This document shows, piece after piece, positions 23,094 to 30,676 of a stretch of DNA of 43,500 nucleotides. Numbering within the stretch: position 1 is the stretch's first letter; each line of letters opens with the position of its first letter. Position numbers and translations under genes: made by a program. Source of the DNA: Chloroflexota bacterium (GTDB taxonomy: Bacteria; Chloroflexota; UBA6077; JACCZL01); contig JAUJPG010000036.1 in the NCBI GenBank assembly GCA_030447245.1, forward strand, positions 1 to 43,500, read 5' to 3'. The notes under the pieces are model-generated. The model did no database searches, was not told the DNA's origin, and was given only the letters and a program-made list of their open reading frames with translations.

Positions 23094-23282
23094 CGGGTGC
23101 AGACGCGGTGCAGATGTACCCACGCATACCGACGCTTACACACGCTTACACACCTTCCCACAGGTGGCTGACCAGATAGAACAGGGGCGATCCGCGCATC
23201 TTTGCTACTTCAAGCTCAACTAGCTCGAGCGCCCCTGACCAGATAGAGAGCCTGCCAGCGGGTGCAGATCGGGTGCAATCGT
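23094..23282. other. candidate attP with paired arm-type repeats
   Basis: Two GGTGCAGA copies 11 bp apart at 23096-23103 and 23107-23114, and two related copies (GGTGCAGAT, GGTGCAAT) 11 bp apart at 23261-23269 and 23272-23279, frame the 3' end of the integrase gene. Between them lie a tandem ACGCTTACAC repeat (23132-23151), a 13-bp direct repeat CTGACCAGATAGA (23168-23180 and 23235-23247) and an 8-bp inverted repeat CAGGGGCG/CGCCCCTG (23082-type copy at 23182-23189; 23230-23237). Paired helical-phase repeats on both sides of a core are typical integrase arm sites. The crossover core is not identified. Confidence 0.55.
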
Positions 23283-24395
23283 ACCTGATTCGCGTACCTG
23301 GAGGCGCTGCGCGACCTGCGCGGCGAGCGTGTCATCCTCCGGCACAGCGGCCCAGTACGTGTTCAAGGTCACCCCTGGCGACGAGTGACCGAGCAGCTTC
23401 GAGACGGTCGCCACGGGCACGCCCGCCCTGAGCATCGACGTGGCGTAGGTGTGCCGGGTCGAGTGCAGCGTGTAGGGGCGGATCCCAGCCTCGGCAGTCA
23501 GGCGGGCGAGCGCCAGGGCGCATCGGCCGTCCGGGATCGGCGACGCGCCGTCGGAGCGCGGGAACAGCCACACGCTGCTGTGGCTTGCCAGGTGCCGGCG
23601 CAGCGCAGCGACCACAACAGGCGGTAGCGGCACGCGGCGGAGCTGGCGCCCTTTGGTGGGGCCGATCGCGCCGGTGTGCTGGACGCGGTTGTGACGCGCC
23701 CAGACCAGGCCGCCGTCAAGATCGAGGTCCGTGCGCTGCAACGCCAGCAGCTCGCCGACGCGCAGCCCCGTCGCCAGCGCCAGGCGGAAGAACGGCTCCC
23801 ACTCGCTGCCCGTGGCCGCGTCGAGCAGGCGGGCTACTTCGGCCTCGGTCCAGGCGGGCGGCTCGCGGCGCTGGCGTGTTGGCAGCCGCACCCGTGCCGC
23901 GGGGTTGGACGCCAGCACGCGCGGCACCAGAGGGGCGAGCGCCTGCCGCAAGACGTGCAGGGCACGCTGTGCCGTGCCGGGCGCGAGCGGGCGACCGTAC
24001 CGGCGTCCGGGTAGCCGCGTCGCCAGTAGTGGCAGCGCATCTCGGACGTCATCCTCGGTCAGCTCGCCCAGCAGAACGTGCGAGATCGGCTCCCAGTGCC
24101 GGAGCGCGTTGCCGAGGCTGATGCGGGTCTGCGGTGCTTGCGACGTCTGGCGCCCGAGCCAGGACTCGAGGTAGTCGCCCAGCGTCTGCTCAGCGCCCGC
24201 GGGGGTGGGTCTGAGCGTCGCGTCACGCGCTTGCTCGGCCTCAGCGCGCGTGGCGCACGTCACGGCGCCCAGGCGGCGGCCCGTGTCGTCAGGCGGCGGC
24301 ACCCAGCGGTAGACGGTCACGCCGTCCTTGCGACGGCGGGCGGTGATGCTGCCCAGGCCGTTCGGGCCGCGGGTGCGGCGGCGGGCGCGGGGCAC
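23220..24395 (-). CDS. int: tyrosine-family site-specific integrase
   Basis: 391 residues from GTG 24395. The N-terminal arm-binding domain (residues 1-65, basic, LGSITARRRKDGVTVYRW) and SAM-like core-binding domain (about 70-170) precede the catalytic domain: Arg212 in ATGLRVGELL, Lys248 in the beta hairpin, His311 and Arg314 in LHSTRHTYATS, His337 in LLGHSSPG, Tyr347 in LNTYWAAV. All catalytic residues are intact. It follows the repressor directly, sharing one base, so both lie in one leftward lysogeny operon; the attP candidate overlaps its 3' end. Integrates and, with an excisionase, excises the phage. Confidence 0.95.
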   Translation of the reverse strand: MPRARRRTRGPNGLGSITARRRKDGVTVYRWVPPPDDTGRRLGAVTCATRAEAEQARDATLRPTPAGAEQTLGDYLESWLGRQTSQAPQTRISLGNALRHWEPISHVLLGELTEDDVRDALPLLATRLPGRRYGRPLAPGTAQRALHVLRQALAPLVPRVLASNPAARVRLPTRQRREPPAWTEAEVARLLDAATGSEWEPFFRLALATGLRVGELLALQRTDLDLDGGLVWARHNRVQHTGAIGPTKGRQLRRVPLPPVVVAALRRHLASHSSVWLFPRSDGASPIPDGRCALALARLTAEAGIRPYTLHSTRHTYATSMLRAGVPVATVSKLLGHSSPGVTLNTYWAAVPEDDTLAAQVAQRLQVRESGTIAPDLHPLAGSLSGQGRSS

Positions 24396-24793
24396 TAGCT
24401 AGCGACGGCCGCGCGCGGCTCCTCATTGAGTAGCGTTCGCACGACCTGGGTGATCGTCGAGATGCGGTCGGGACGGGCGACCACCAGGCCGAGGATGATG
24501 TCGGTTACTTGCTCGCCGACCGAGGAACCGAAGCGCAATGTCAGCGCGTCCTCGAGCCCCTCGGCGCTGACCTCGCCGAACAACAGACAGTCCAGCGGCC
24601 ACTCCAGCGCGGCGGCCACCGACGCCAGGTCGTTCACCTTTGGGCTACTCACGTTGCCGTTTTCGAGACGACTTATGTAGGCGCGGGACATGGCTGCCCG
24701 CTCCGCGATGTCCTCTTGTTCGAGGCCAAGGTCGCGCCGTCGGCCAAGCACCCGCCGACCAATCGCCCCGATGTCCAGCTCCACGACTCCCAT
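24395..24793 (-). CDS. XRE-type phage repressor
   Basis: 132 residues from ATG 24793. A helix-turn-helix of the Cro/CI type occupies residues about 8-65 (IGRRVLGRRRDLGLEQEDIA; ERAAMSRAYISRLENGNVS), followed by a C-terminal segment (TLRFGSSVGEQVTDIILGLV) that may dimerise. No LexA-like Ser/Lys autoproteolysis motif is visible. A TACAAT box at 24804-24809 would give an almost leaderless mRNA; the stronger TTGTCA-17-TACACT promoter at 24892-24920 gives a leader of about 90 nt. It faces a Cro-like gene across operator repeats, the layout of a lambdoid immunity switch. Confidence 0.85.
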   Translation of the reverse strand: MGVVELDIGAIGRRVLGRRRDLGLEQEDIAERAAMSRAYISRLENGNVSSPKVNDLASVAAALEWPLDCLLFGEVSAEGLEDALTLRFGSSVGEQVTDIILGLVVARPDRISTITQVVRTLLNEEPRAAVAS

Positions 24794-24796
24794 TGC

Positions 24797-24951
24797 GTGA
24801 CTAATTGTAGCGCCCACGTCACTGCTTCTCCCCCGCTTTGGTGTGAGTTTATGGTCGCACATCCGTGACCGATTGTCACGCCATGCTACAGAGTGTAGCA
24901 CGGATATCAGCAGTTGACAATCAGTCACGCTCGCGCGTACAATGGGTGACA
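24797..24951. promoter_or_regulatory. immunity region: overlapping divergent promoters and operators
   Basis: Rightward promoter: TTGACA (24914-24919), 18 bases, TACAAT (24938-24943), then seven bases to ATG 24951. Leftward promoter: TTGTCA (24915-24920 reversed), 17 bases, extended TGC-TACACT (24892-24897 reversed). The two -35 boxes overlap. Inverted repeats with 5-bp spacers: GTGAC-TAATT-GTAGC (24797-24811), GTGAC-CGATT-GTCAC (24865-24879), GCTAC-AGAGT-GTAGC (24885-24899), TTGAC-AATCA-GTCAC (24914-24928). These are the likely repressor and Cro operators. Confidence 0.75.
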
Positions 24952-25172
24952 TGGGACAGGTACTCGCGATCCTCCAAGCGCGGCAGGGTGCCGAGACGAA
25001 CGCCGCGTTCGCCCGCCGCCTCGGCATCTCGCGGGCCTACTGGTCGCACATCCTGGCGGGGCGGCGTCGGCTCTCTGAGCAGCTAGTCCGTCGAGCGGTG
25101 CGGCTGTACCCGGAGGTCGGGCCGCAGTACCTCGCCGAGCTGGTCAACGGCGACGGTGAGGACGCCGCATGA
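24951..25172 (+). CDS. Cro-like HTH protein, first early gene
   Basis: 73 residues from ATG 24951; the in-frame ATG at 24942 is rejected because it overlaps the -10 box. The fold is a small XRE HTH (GAETNAAFARRLGISRAYWS, then HILAGRRRLSEQLVRRAV). Predicted +1 coincides with the ATG, so the mRNA is probably leaderless. Its place opposite the repressor and as first gene of the rightward operon makes it the Cro counterpart. Confidence 0.8.
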   Translation: MGQVLAILQARQGAETNAAFARRLGISRAYWSHILAGRRRLSEQLVRRAVRLYPEVGPQYLAELVNGDGEDAA

Positions 25173-25525
25173 CCTGGCTCACCGTGGCCGAGCTCGCCGC
25201 GCGCCTGGGCGTCAGGCCCGAGACGGCGCGCGCTCGGCGACGGCTGATCCGCCACCGCTACGCCGGCGGCAACCGATTGCTCCAGTTCGACCCGGCCGAC
25301 GTGGCGCGCTACGAGGCGTCGCTAGTGCGCGAGCCAGTGCCGACGCCGAAGGAGCGGCGACAGCAGCGAGCAGCGGCACGACGGCTCGCAGCCGTGCGGG
25401 CGAGCGGACCTAATCGGCTGTTCAGCGAGGAGGCGCTCGCGGGCCTGCTGCCGACGTCGGTGAATGTGCGGCGAGTGAACCGAGGCAATCCTGCCTGCAC
25501 GAAAGAGGCCGCCGCGGCGCTGTAA
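25169..25525 (+). CDS. HTH_17/excisionase-type DNA-binding protein
   Basis: 118 residues from ATG 25169, overlapping the cro-like stop. Residues 1-50 (WLTVAELAARLGVRPETARA, RLLQFDPADVARYEAS) are a MerR-like winged helix of the excisionase/HTH_17 type. The basic middle (KERRQQRAAARRLAAVR) could add nonspecific DNA contact. It may be the excisionase or an early regulator; excisionases of tyrosine integrases often have this fold, but this one is separated from int by the immunity region. Confidence 0.65.
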   Translation: MTWLTVAELAARLGVRPETARARRRLIRHRYAGGNRLLQFDPADVARYEASLVREPVPTPKERRQQRAAARRLAAVRASGPNRLFSEEALAGLLPTSVNVRRVNRGNPACTKEAAAAL

Positions 25526-25554
25526 CGCCGGGCGGCCGGAGAGAGGAGCAGATC

Positions 25555-25917
25555 ATGGCTGCATCCCCGCTACCGATCGATTTTACCACGCACCACACGG
25601 CGGGGCCGTGGACCATCGCCCGGAGCGAAGGCGGTTACGACCCGGCTGTCGTTGACAGCCGTGACGGGACGATCGCCCAGATCGAAGGAAAGGGGTGGTC
25701 GAGAGCCCTCGACATCGAAGTAGAAGCGAACGCTCGGCTAATCGCCGCTGCACCCGATCTGCTCGCAGCGTTACAGCGCATCGCAGTGGATGCCTCGATT
25801 GTGATCGAGCTTATCAATCAGATGTCGACTGATCCCGATCCCGAGACGTGGATCGAAGGGATCGTCAGGGCGGCCAAAGGAGCCATCGCCAAGGCCACCG
25901 GCGAGGTGCTGCCGTGA
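25555..25917 (+). CDS. conserved phage protein of unknown function
   Basis: 120 residues after a GAGAGGAG site. TTHHTAGPWTIARSEGGYDP followed by GTIAQIEGKG and EANARLIAAAPDLLAALQRI is a pattern common in small phage proteins (HTPGPW ... NARLIAAAPDLL), whose role is not known to me. The C-terminal part is helical. Early operon location. Confidence 0.7.
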   Translation: MAASPLPIDFTTHHTAGPWTIARSEGGYDPAVVDSRDGTIAQIEGKGWSRALDIEVEANARLIAAAPDLLAALQRIAVDASIVIELINQMSTDPDPETWIEGIVRAAKGAIAKATGEVLP

Positions 25918-26102
25918 CCGCCACCACCGAGGGCCAGGTCGTCACCCGCCTGCTGAACGAGCAGCGCCGCATCAGGCGCCGCTACGTCGCGCACATGCTC
26001 ACCCATGACGGCTACTCCCGCGAGCAGGCCAACCGGCTCGCGTTCCTGACGTGGCTCGTCGGGACTGGCCGGCTGGACGGCGACACGGGGGCGGCGTCGT
26101 GA
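25914..26102 (+). CDS. small helical protein
   Basis: 62 residues from GTG 25914. Basic helix VVTRLLNEQRRIRRRYVAHM and a second helix SREQANRLAFLTWLVGTGRL. No family. GTGA overlaps on both sides place it in the early operon directly before the methyltransferase. Confidence 0.55.
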   Translation: MTATTEGQVVTRLLNEQRRIRRRYVAHMLTHDGYSREQANRLAFLTWLVGTGRLDGDTGAAS

Positions 26103-26893
26103 GCGCGGACCCGAACCTCGTGCTGTCGCTGTTCCCTGGCATCGGGCTGCTCGATCGCGCCTTTGAGGAAGAGGGTTTCTGCATCGTCCGCGGCCCCGAT
26201 GTGCTGTGGGGCGGGGACATTCGGCGGTTTCATCCGCCGGCCGGCGTGTTCGGCGGGGTGATCGGCGGGCCGCCGTGCCAGACGTTCAGCCGTCTTGTTC
26301 ACATCGTCCGGGCCAAGGGGCAGACGCCGAAGCCGAACCTGATTCCGGAGTATGAGCGCGTCGTCGCCGAGGCTGCGCCGTCATGGTTTCTGATGGAGAA
26401 CGTGCCGGCCGCGCCGTCGCCCGCGGTCGCTGGTTACGGGGTTACATCGCTGCTTTTCAACAACCGCTGGGCACCTGAAGCGCCCGAGCAGCATCGAGAG
26501 CGGCGATTCTCGTTTGGCGTGCGCGATGGGCGATCGCCGCTCCATATCGAGATGTGCCCGTTTGAGAATCCATCGTATGAGCGCGCTGTCGTGGCAACAT
26601 CGAACAAGGAAGGCGCACTCGCAAAATCGCAGGAAGAGCTCCGCGACGGGACGAGTCTACGGCTGCGGCGCTCGGCGTCAGTCCTGCCCGGTCAGATGCC
26701 CCGGCGAACAGTTGCGCGATGCGCCGTACTCCAGGGCTTGCCGCCCGATTTCCTGCACGATGCACCGTTTACGGCGGCTGGTAAGTACGAGGTAATCGGC
26801 AACGGCGTCCCGCTCCCGATGGGCCGCGCCATAGCCCGCGCCGTCCGCCGCGCCATCGGTCTGCCGCTCGTCGACCAGGAGGCGGCCTCGTGA
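26099..26893 (+). CDS. DNA C5-cytosine methyltransferase
   Basis: 264 residues from GTG 26099. Motif I VLSLFPGIGLLDRAFEEEGF, motif IV GGPPCQTFSR with catalytic Cys60, motif VI MENVP (residues 99-103), a motif VIII-like RERRFSFGVRDG, and motif X EVIGNGVPLPMG are all present in order. At 264 residues it is shorter than most C5 enzymes, with a reduced target-recognition region. No restriction partner is nearby, so it is probably an orphan enzyme protecting phage DNA from host restriction or marking it. Confidence 0.9.
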   Translation: MSADPNLVLSLFPGIGLLDRAFEEEGFCIVRGPDVLWGGDIRRFHPPAGVFGGVIGGPPCQTFSRLVHIVRAKGQTPKPNLIPEYERVVAEAAPSWFLMENVPAAPSPAVAGYGVTSLLFNNRWAPEAPEQHRERRFSFGVRDGRSPLHIEMCPFENPSYERAVVATSNKEGALAKSQEELRDGTSLRLRRSASVLPGQMPRRTVARCAVLQGLPPDFLHDAPFTAAGKYEVIGNGVPLPMGRAIARAVRRAIGLPLVDQEAAS

Positions 26894-27060
26894 CCCGCCG
26901 CACCCGCCCCGCGATGGCCGAGCGCCTGGTCGAGACGCGCGCGCTGCGTGGCGTCGAGGATGAGCTCGAGCGGGATTGCGCGGCGTTCGCACGGTGGTGC
27001 GGACAGGTGGCACTCGTGGCCGTGGCGTCATTCGCCGTGCGGTGGGTGGTGGGATGGTGA
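26890..27060 (+). CDS. 56-residue membrane protein
   Basis: GTG 26890 overlaps the methyltransferase stop. MTRRTRPAMAERLVETRALR and an acidic ELERDCAAFARWC part precede one hydrophobic helix (VALVAVASFAVRWVVGW). First of several tiny membrane proteins joined by four-base overlaps. Unknown function. Confidence 0.5.
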   Translation: MTRRTRPAMAERLVETRALRGVEDELERDCAAFARWCGQVALVAVASFAVRWVVGW

Positions 27061-27272
27061 CGCTGCGCCTCGTCATCCGCATCGCTGCTGGCTACCTCGT
27101 GAGGTGGGCTCCGTTTCAGGCGTTCGTGGTGGTCGCCGCCCTGGCCGCGGCCTTCTGGCCGATGGCCGTGCTGGCAGGGCTAGCCGCCGCGTTCGGGCTG
27201 GGGGTCGCCTGGCTGATCGGCGAACTGATCGAGGAGTGGTGTGTGGGCTTGCCAGAGGAGCGGGAGGCGTGA
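27057..27272 (+). CDS. two-helix membrane protein
   Basis: 71 residues from GTG 27057. Hydrophobic segments span residues about 18-40 (APFQAFVVVAALAAAFWPMA) and 41-58 (VLAGLAAAFGLGVAWLIG), followed by an acidic C-terminus (ELIEEWCVGLPEEREA). No family recognised. It resembles small host-takeover membrane proteins only in size and location. Confidence 0.55.
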   Translation: MTLRLVIRIAAGYLVRWAPFQAFVVVAALAAAFWPMAVLAGLAAAFGLGVAWLIGELIEEWCVGLPEEREA

Positions 27273-27445
27273 TGCCGAAGTTTGAGATCAAGGCTCGCCA
27301 CATAGCTTTTGGATTCCGACTCAGCAGGGTCACCGACGCCCCGAGCGCCGAGGAGATTGAACGCCAACTCGTGGAGGGCGGCTTCGACCGTCGCTATTGG
27401 GAACTGGAGATCCACGCCTACGCCACGAATGGGGAGGATTTCTGA
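27272..27445 (+). CDS. 57-residue soluble protein
   Basis: ATG 27272 overlaps the preceding TGA. MPKFEIKARHIAFGFRLSRV, SAEEIERQLVEGGFDRR and YWELEIHAYATNGEDF suggest a compact beta-alpha-beta fold. No family recognised. Confidence 0.5.
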   Translation: MPKFEIKARHIAFGFRLSRVTDAPSAEEIERQLVEGGFDRRYWELEIHAYATNGEDF

Positions 27446-27446
27446 C

Positions 27447-27578
27447 GTGAGCATCGGCGACCTCGTCGTGGGCGCGCTACTCGTGCTGCTCTGGACCAAC
27501 GACAACCCGCTCCAGGCGATGGCCGTGAGTTGGCTGGTGTCGTGCGCGGGTGCGTGGGTGTGGGAGCGGGTGGGGTGA
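27447..27578 (+). CDS. 43-residue membrane protein
   Basis: GTG 27447. Two short hydrophobic stretches (LVVGALLVLLW and AVSWLVSCAGAWVW) separated by TNDNPLQAM. The stop overlaps the next GTG. Function unknown. Confidence 0.45.
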   Translation: MSIGDLVVGALLVLLWTNDNPLQAMAVSWLVSCAGAWVWERVG

Positions 27579-27673
27579 GCGGCACCTACCTGCTGCTCCG
27601 CGCCGTGGCGGTGATCCTGGACGGCTTGCTCTGGGTGACGCGGCGGCGGCCGCGATGGAGGAGGTTTCGATGA
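27575..27673 (+). CDS. 32-residue basic hydrophobic peptide
   Basis: GTG 27575 to TGA 27673: MSGTYLLLRAVAVILDGLLW then a very basic VTRRRPRWRRFR tail. Overlaps neighbours by four bases on both sides, which supports translation, but at this length coding is uncertain. Confidence 0.35.
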   Translation: MSGTYLLLRAVAVILDGLLWVTRRRPRWRRFR

Positions 27674-27999
27674 CAGACGAACGATTGCACAGGAACCAGT
27701 ACGTGATGGACCGGTTGATTCAGGAGCAGGTGGCGCTGAAGACGCGAGAGCAGGCGGTGTTCGCCAGGATGGCCGATATACGCAGGCGAGAAGGCGAGCA
27801 CCGCCGTCATCTCGATGGTCAGGGTCGTGTGCTGGCCGATCCGGTGACCCAGGACCAGCACGTCGACACCGGCCGTCCGACCGACTGTGACTGCGACCGC
27901 CCTATGGCGTTCTGGACGGCTGTCGGGTGGATGATGCTGATTGGCTTGCTCTTGTTCGCCGTGGCGGCGTGCCTGGTCGGGCACGCGGGCGCTGGCTGA
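27670..27999 (+). CDS. C-terminally anchored membrane protein
   Basis: 109 residues from ATG 27670 after a GGAGG site. A charged helix (RLIQEQVALKTREQAVFARM) is followed by a hydrophilic linker with a CDCDRP motif and a C-terminal transmembrane helix (WMMLIGLLLFAVAACLVG). Tail-anchored topology. Unknown function. The 98 bases after it contain only very short frames. Confidence 0.55.
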   Translation: MTDERLHRNQYVMDRLIQEQVALKTREQAVFARMADIRRREGEHRRHLDGQGRVLADPVTQDQHVDTGRPTDCDCDRPMAFWTAVGWMMLIGLLLFAVAACLVGHAGAG

Positions 28000-28097
28000 C
28001 GTGGTGCTGGTGGTGGAGTGGGTGAGGGAGAGGGGGTGAGAGCAGAGGAACAGACGGCGGCGGTTTGTGCAGAGCTTCGAGCGAAAGGACAAGCGAC

Positions 28098-28793
28098 ATG
28101 GGAGCACTAGGACAAGTAAGCGAGCAGACCTACGACCTGATCCCGCAAGGGGAGCATGTCTTTACCCTGCACGACATTGAGGTGACGGATGGACAGTGGG
28201 GCGAGAGCCTCAAGTGGGTGTGGCTGCTGTCATCGCCGTCGAGCCCCGGCGACTACATCGTTACGGTGAGCGGCCTAGAAAAGACGCTCTGGCAGTTCAC
28301 CAAGGTCGACCTCACGGTGGGGTCGAGACAGTGGGAATGGGCCTGCGCGCTGACAGGCCGCCAACTCGCTAAGGGCGACAAGCCCCCAACCGACGAGGAG
28401 GTTCTCAACAAGCGGATGATCGCGTACCTAACCCATGCGGCGCCACGCAATGACCCGCAGGGCCAAAAGAAGGAGAAGATCGTCGAGGGCAGCGCCAAGC
28501 CGTTCCGCGGCCCCGCCGCAACGACGAACGGCCGAGCCGCGCGGTCCGAGGTCGGCGCTGCCGCGCCGTCTACGGAGATCGACGCCGAGATCAACGAGAT
28601 GGACGCTGAGGCGTTGCGTCATCGGTGGAGGGAACTAGTCGACGACGCCGCGGGCCTGCGCGTGGAGGTGCCAGAAATCCCGAAGGGCGCAACGCTGCGC
28701 GAGGTCAAGATGCTCGCCACGCAACTCCAGGAGCGCGTCAGCCTAGCGGCCCAAGGCCAGAAGGCGACGGGCGAGGACGAGCTGCCCTTCTAG
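28098..28793 (+). CDS. single-stranded DNA-binding-like protein
   Basis: 231 residues from ATG 28098 with AAAGGA upstream. The N-terminal 120 residues are beta-rich (YDLIPQGEHVFTLHDIEVTD; SPGDYIVTVSGLEKTLWQFT) as in an OB-type fold. A low-complexity linker and helix follow, and the protein ends in GEDELPF, an acidic tip closing with Pro-Phe like the SSB C-terminal tail that recruits replication proteins. It lies directly before the primase-helicase. Good candidate for the phage SSB; the fold itself is inferred. Confidence 0.6.
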   Translation: MGALGQVSEQTYDLIPQGEHVFTLHDIEVTDGQWGESLKWVWLLSSPSSPGDYIVTVSGLEKTLWQFTKVDLTVGSRQWEWACALTGRQLAKGDKPPTDEEVLNKRMIAYLTHAAPRNDPQGQKKEKIVEGSAKPFRGPAATTNGRAARSEVGAAAPSTEIDAEINEMDAEALRHRWRELVDDAAGLRVEVPEIPKGATLREVKMLATQLQERVSLAAQGQKATGEDELPF

Positions 28794-28876
28794 GGCAATC
28801 CCGCCAGCCGTGAAAGCGGCCGGCTCGCGGGCGGAGCGCGGGCGGCGGGCCAGAGGATCAACGCTAGAGGATCTAT

Positions 28877-30676
28877 GTGGACGCTTCCGAACTAACCGAG
28901 GCCCTCGGCGGCAAGTGGCGCAACACCTACGGGTCGGCGTCGTGCCCGGCGCACGACGACAACGACCCGTCGCTGTCGATCACCGAGCGCGACGGCAAGC
29001 TGCTCGTGAAGTGTCATACGGGCTGCGCCCAGGCCGACGTCATCGAGCGGCTGCGCGAGCTGCACCTGTGGCCCGAGGCGACGGCGCCAAGCATCGGGCG
29101 GATTCGGATGCGGGCGAACGGATCGACGGCGCCGAAGCCTGAGCCGGCAGCTGAGCCGGCGAAGGTCGAGCCGACGCGGATCGTCGCGCGGTACGACTAC
29201 CGAGACGAGCAGGGCGCGCTGCTGTACCAGTCAGTGCGCCTCGAGCCCAAGAGCTTCCGCCAGCGCCGCCAGGACGCCGCGGGCGGCTGGATCTGGAACC
29301 TGGACGGCGTGCGGCTGGTGCCGTACCGCCTGCCCGAGCTGCTGGCCGCCGAGCCGCGCCAGCCGGTGTTCGTCGTCGAGGGCGAGAAGGACGTCGAGCG
29401 GCTCGCGGCGATCGGCGTCGTCGCGACGACCAACGCGATGGGCGCCGGCAAGTGGCGCGCAGAGTACGCCGAGTGGCTCCGTGATCGGCATGTGGTCGTC
29501 GTGCCCGACAACGACGACACGGGCCGCCAGCACGCCGCCCAGGTCGCCGAGAGCGTGCGCGGCTTGGCCGCGAGCGTCCGCGTCCTAGCACTGCCCGGAT
29601 TGCCCGACAGGGGCGATGCGTCCGACTGGCTCGACGCTGGCGGCGACATCGTGTCGCTGCTGGAGCTCGCAACGGCCGCGGAGCCGCTGGCGGTGCCCGA
29701 GGTGGCGTATCCGATCCGCACGCTGGCCGACCTGATGGAGCAGCAGCACGAGAGCGGCGCCCAGCTCATCGAGGGTCTCGTCTGGCGCGGCTGGATCCAC
29801 TGGCTATTCGCCCAGGCCAACAGCGGCAAGACCGTCTGGGCGCTCGCCAAGGGGCTGCACATCGCCGCGGGTCGCGACTTCCTCGGGCGTCGCGTCGAGC
29901 AGGGTCCAGTGCTACTCATCTCCGAGGACAGTCCAGACTCGATCATCCAGGAGTACATCGAAACATTGTGCGAGCTGTTCAGCATTGAGTGGCGCGGGTT
30001 GCCGTTCTATGTGAACCGAGAGCATGGGTTGAGAATTGATAGCGATGAAGGTATCGTTGCAGCACGAGAAGCGTTTGAGTCGTGCCCAGAGGAGCCGGTG
30101 TACGAGATCATAGATTCTTGTGAAAGTATCGTGCCGAGTGACAAGTACACGCCGAAAGAGTTTGACCCGTTCGGCCGTTACTTGCGATGGGTATCGGATC
30201 GTAGGTGCGCTGTCGAAGTCATCGACCACGCAAGGAAAGAGGTTAAGGATAATAAAAGCACGCCGCTCCTAGAGAAGCTGTACGGCTCGATCGTCAAAGG
30301 GAAGATAGCCGACTGCGCGATGTACCTGAATGGTTCGTTCAAGGATGGCAAGCTGATCGGAGAGTGGGCGAAGTTTCGCGGCAACTTCCCGCCCCCGATC
30401 GAGATCACGTTCCATTCGGATACGGGGTTCGAGCTGCGCGACCTGCTCGGCTCGAACCTGTCGCCGACCGAGCAGAAGATCACCAAGTGGCTCGCCTCTG
30501 CGCCCGGCGCCTGGTACACGAAGGCGCAGGTCTGCGAGGGGACCGGTATCAGCCAGAGCGCCGCGGAGCGGGCGCTGCCGAGGCTGGTCGAGATCCGCTG
30601 GATCGTGCGTCGTGGCGAGCGTGGGAGCGAGTACGAGTACAGCCGGAACCCCGATGCGGGCAAGGTGTTCCGATGA
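28877..30676 (+). CDS. primase-helicase (CHC2-TOPRIM-RecA-like)
   Basis: 599 residues from GTG 28877. Zinc-binding domain: Cys23, His26, Cys46, Cys50 in ASCPAHDDNDPS and VKCHTGC. TOPRIM: VFVVEGEKDVERL (Glu168) and VVVVPDNDDTGRQHA (Asp211, Asp213). Helicase: ANSGKT Walker A (314-319), YEIIDSCES Walker B near Asp413, and VEVIDHARKE (His451). The last 80 residues are a winged-helix-like unit (KITKWLASAPGAWYTKAQVC). This is a replication initiator combining priming and unwinding. The candidate origin lies immediately downstream. Confidence 0.9.
   Translation: MDASELTEALGGKWRNTYGSASCPAHDDNDPSLSITERDGKLLVKCHTGCAQADVIERLRELHLWPEATAPSIGRIRMRANGSTAPKPEPAAEPAKVEPTRIVARYDYRDEQGALLYQSVRLEPKSFRQRRQDAAGGWIWNLDGVRLVPYRLPELLAAEPRQPVFVVEGEKDVERLAAIGVVATTNAMGAGKWRAEYAEWLRDRHVVVVPDNDDTGRQHAAQVAESVRGLAASVRVLALPGLPDRGDASDWLDAGGDIVSLLELATAAEPLAVPEVAYPIRTLADLMEQQHESGAQLIEGLVWRGWIHWLFAQANSGKTVWALAKGLHIAAGRDFLGRRVEQGPVLLISEDSPDSIIQEYIETLCELFSIEWRGLPFYVNREHGLRIDSDEGIVAAREAFESCPEEPVYEIIDSCESIVPSDKYTPKEFDPFGRYLRWVSDRRCAVEVIDHARKEVKDNKSTPLLEKLYGSIVKGKIADCAMYLNGSFKDGKLIGEWAKFRGNFPPPIEITFHSDTGFELRDLLGSNLSPTEQKITKWLASAPGAWYTKAQVCEGTGISQSAAERALPRLVEIRWIVRRGERGSEYEYSRNPDAGKVFR

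Noticed and set aside
23182..23237. tRNA-like or tRNA-fragment structure at attP (GGGGCG ... CGCCCC ends)
   Set aside because: Only about 56 nt long, without anticodon or T-arm consensus; best seen as an inverted repeat of the attachment region.
24942..24950. ATG at 24942 as start of the Cro-like gene
   Set aside because: It overlaps the TACAAT -10 box and would lie upstream of the transcription start.
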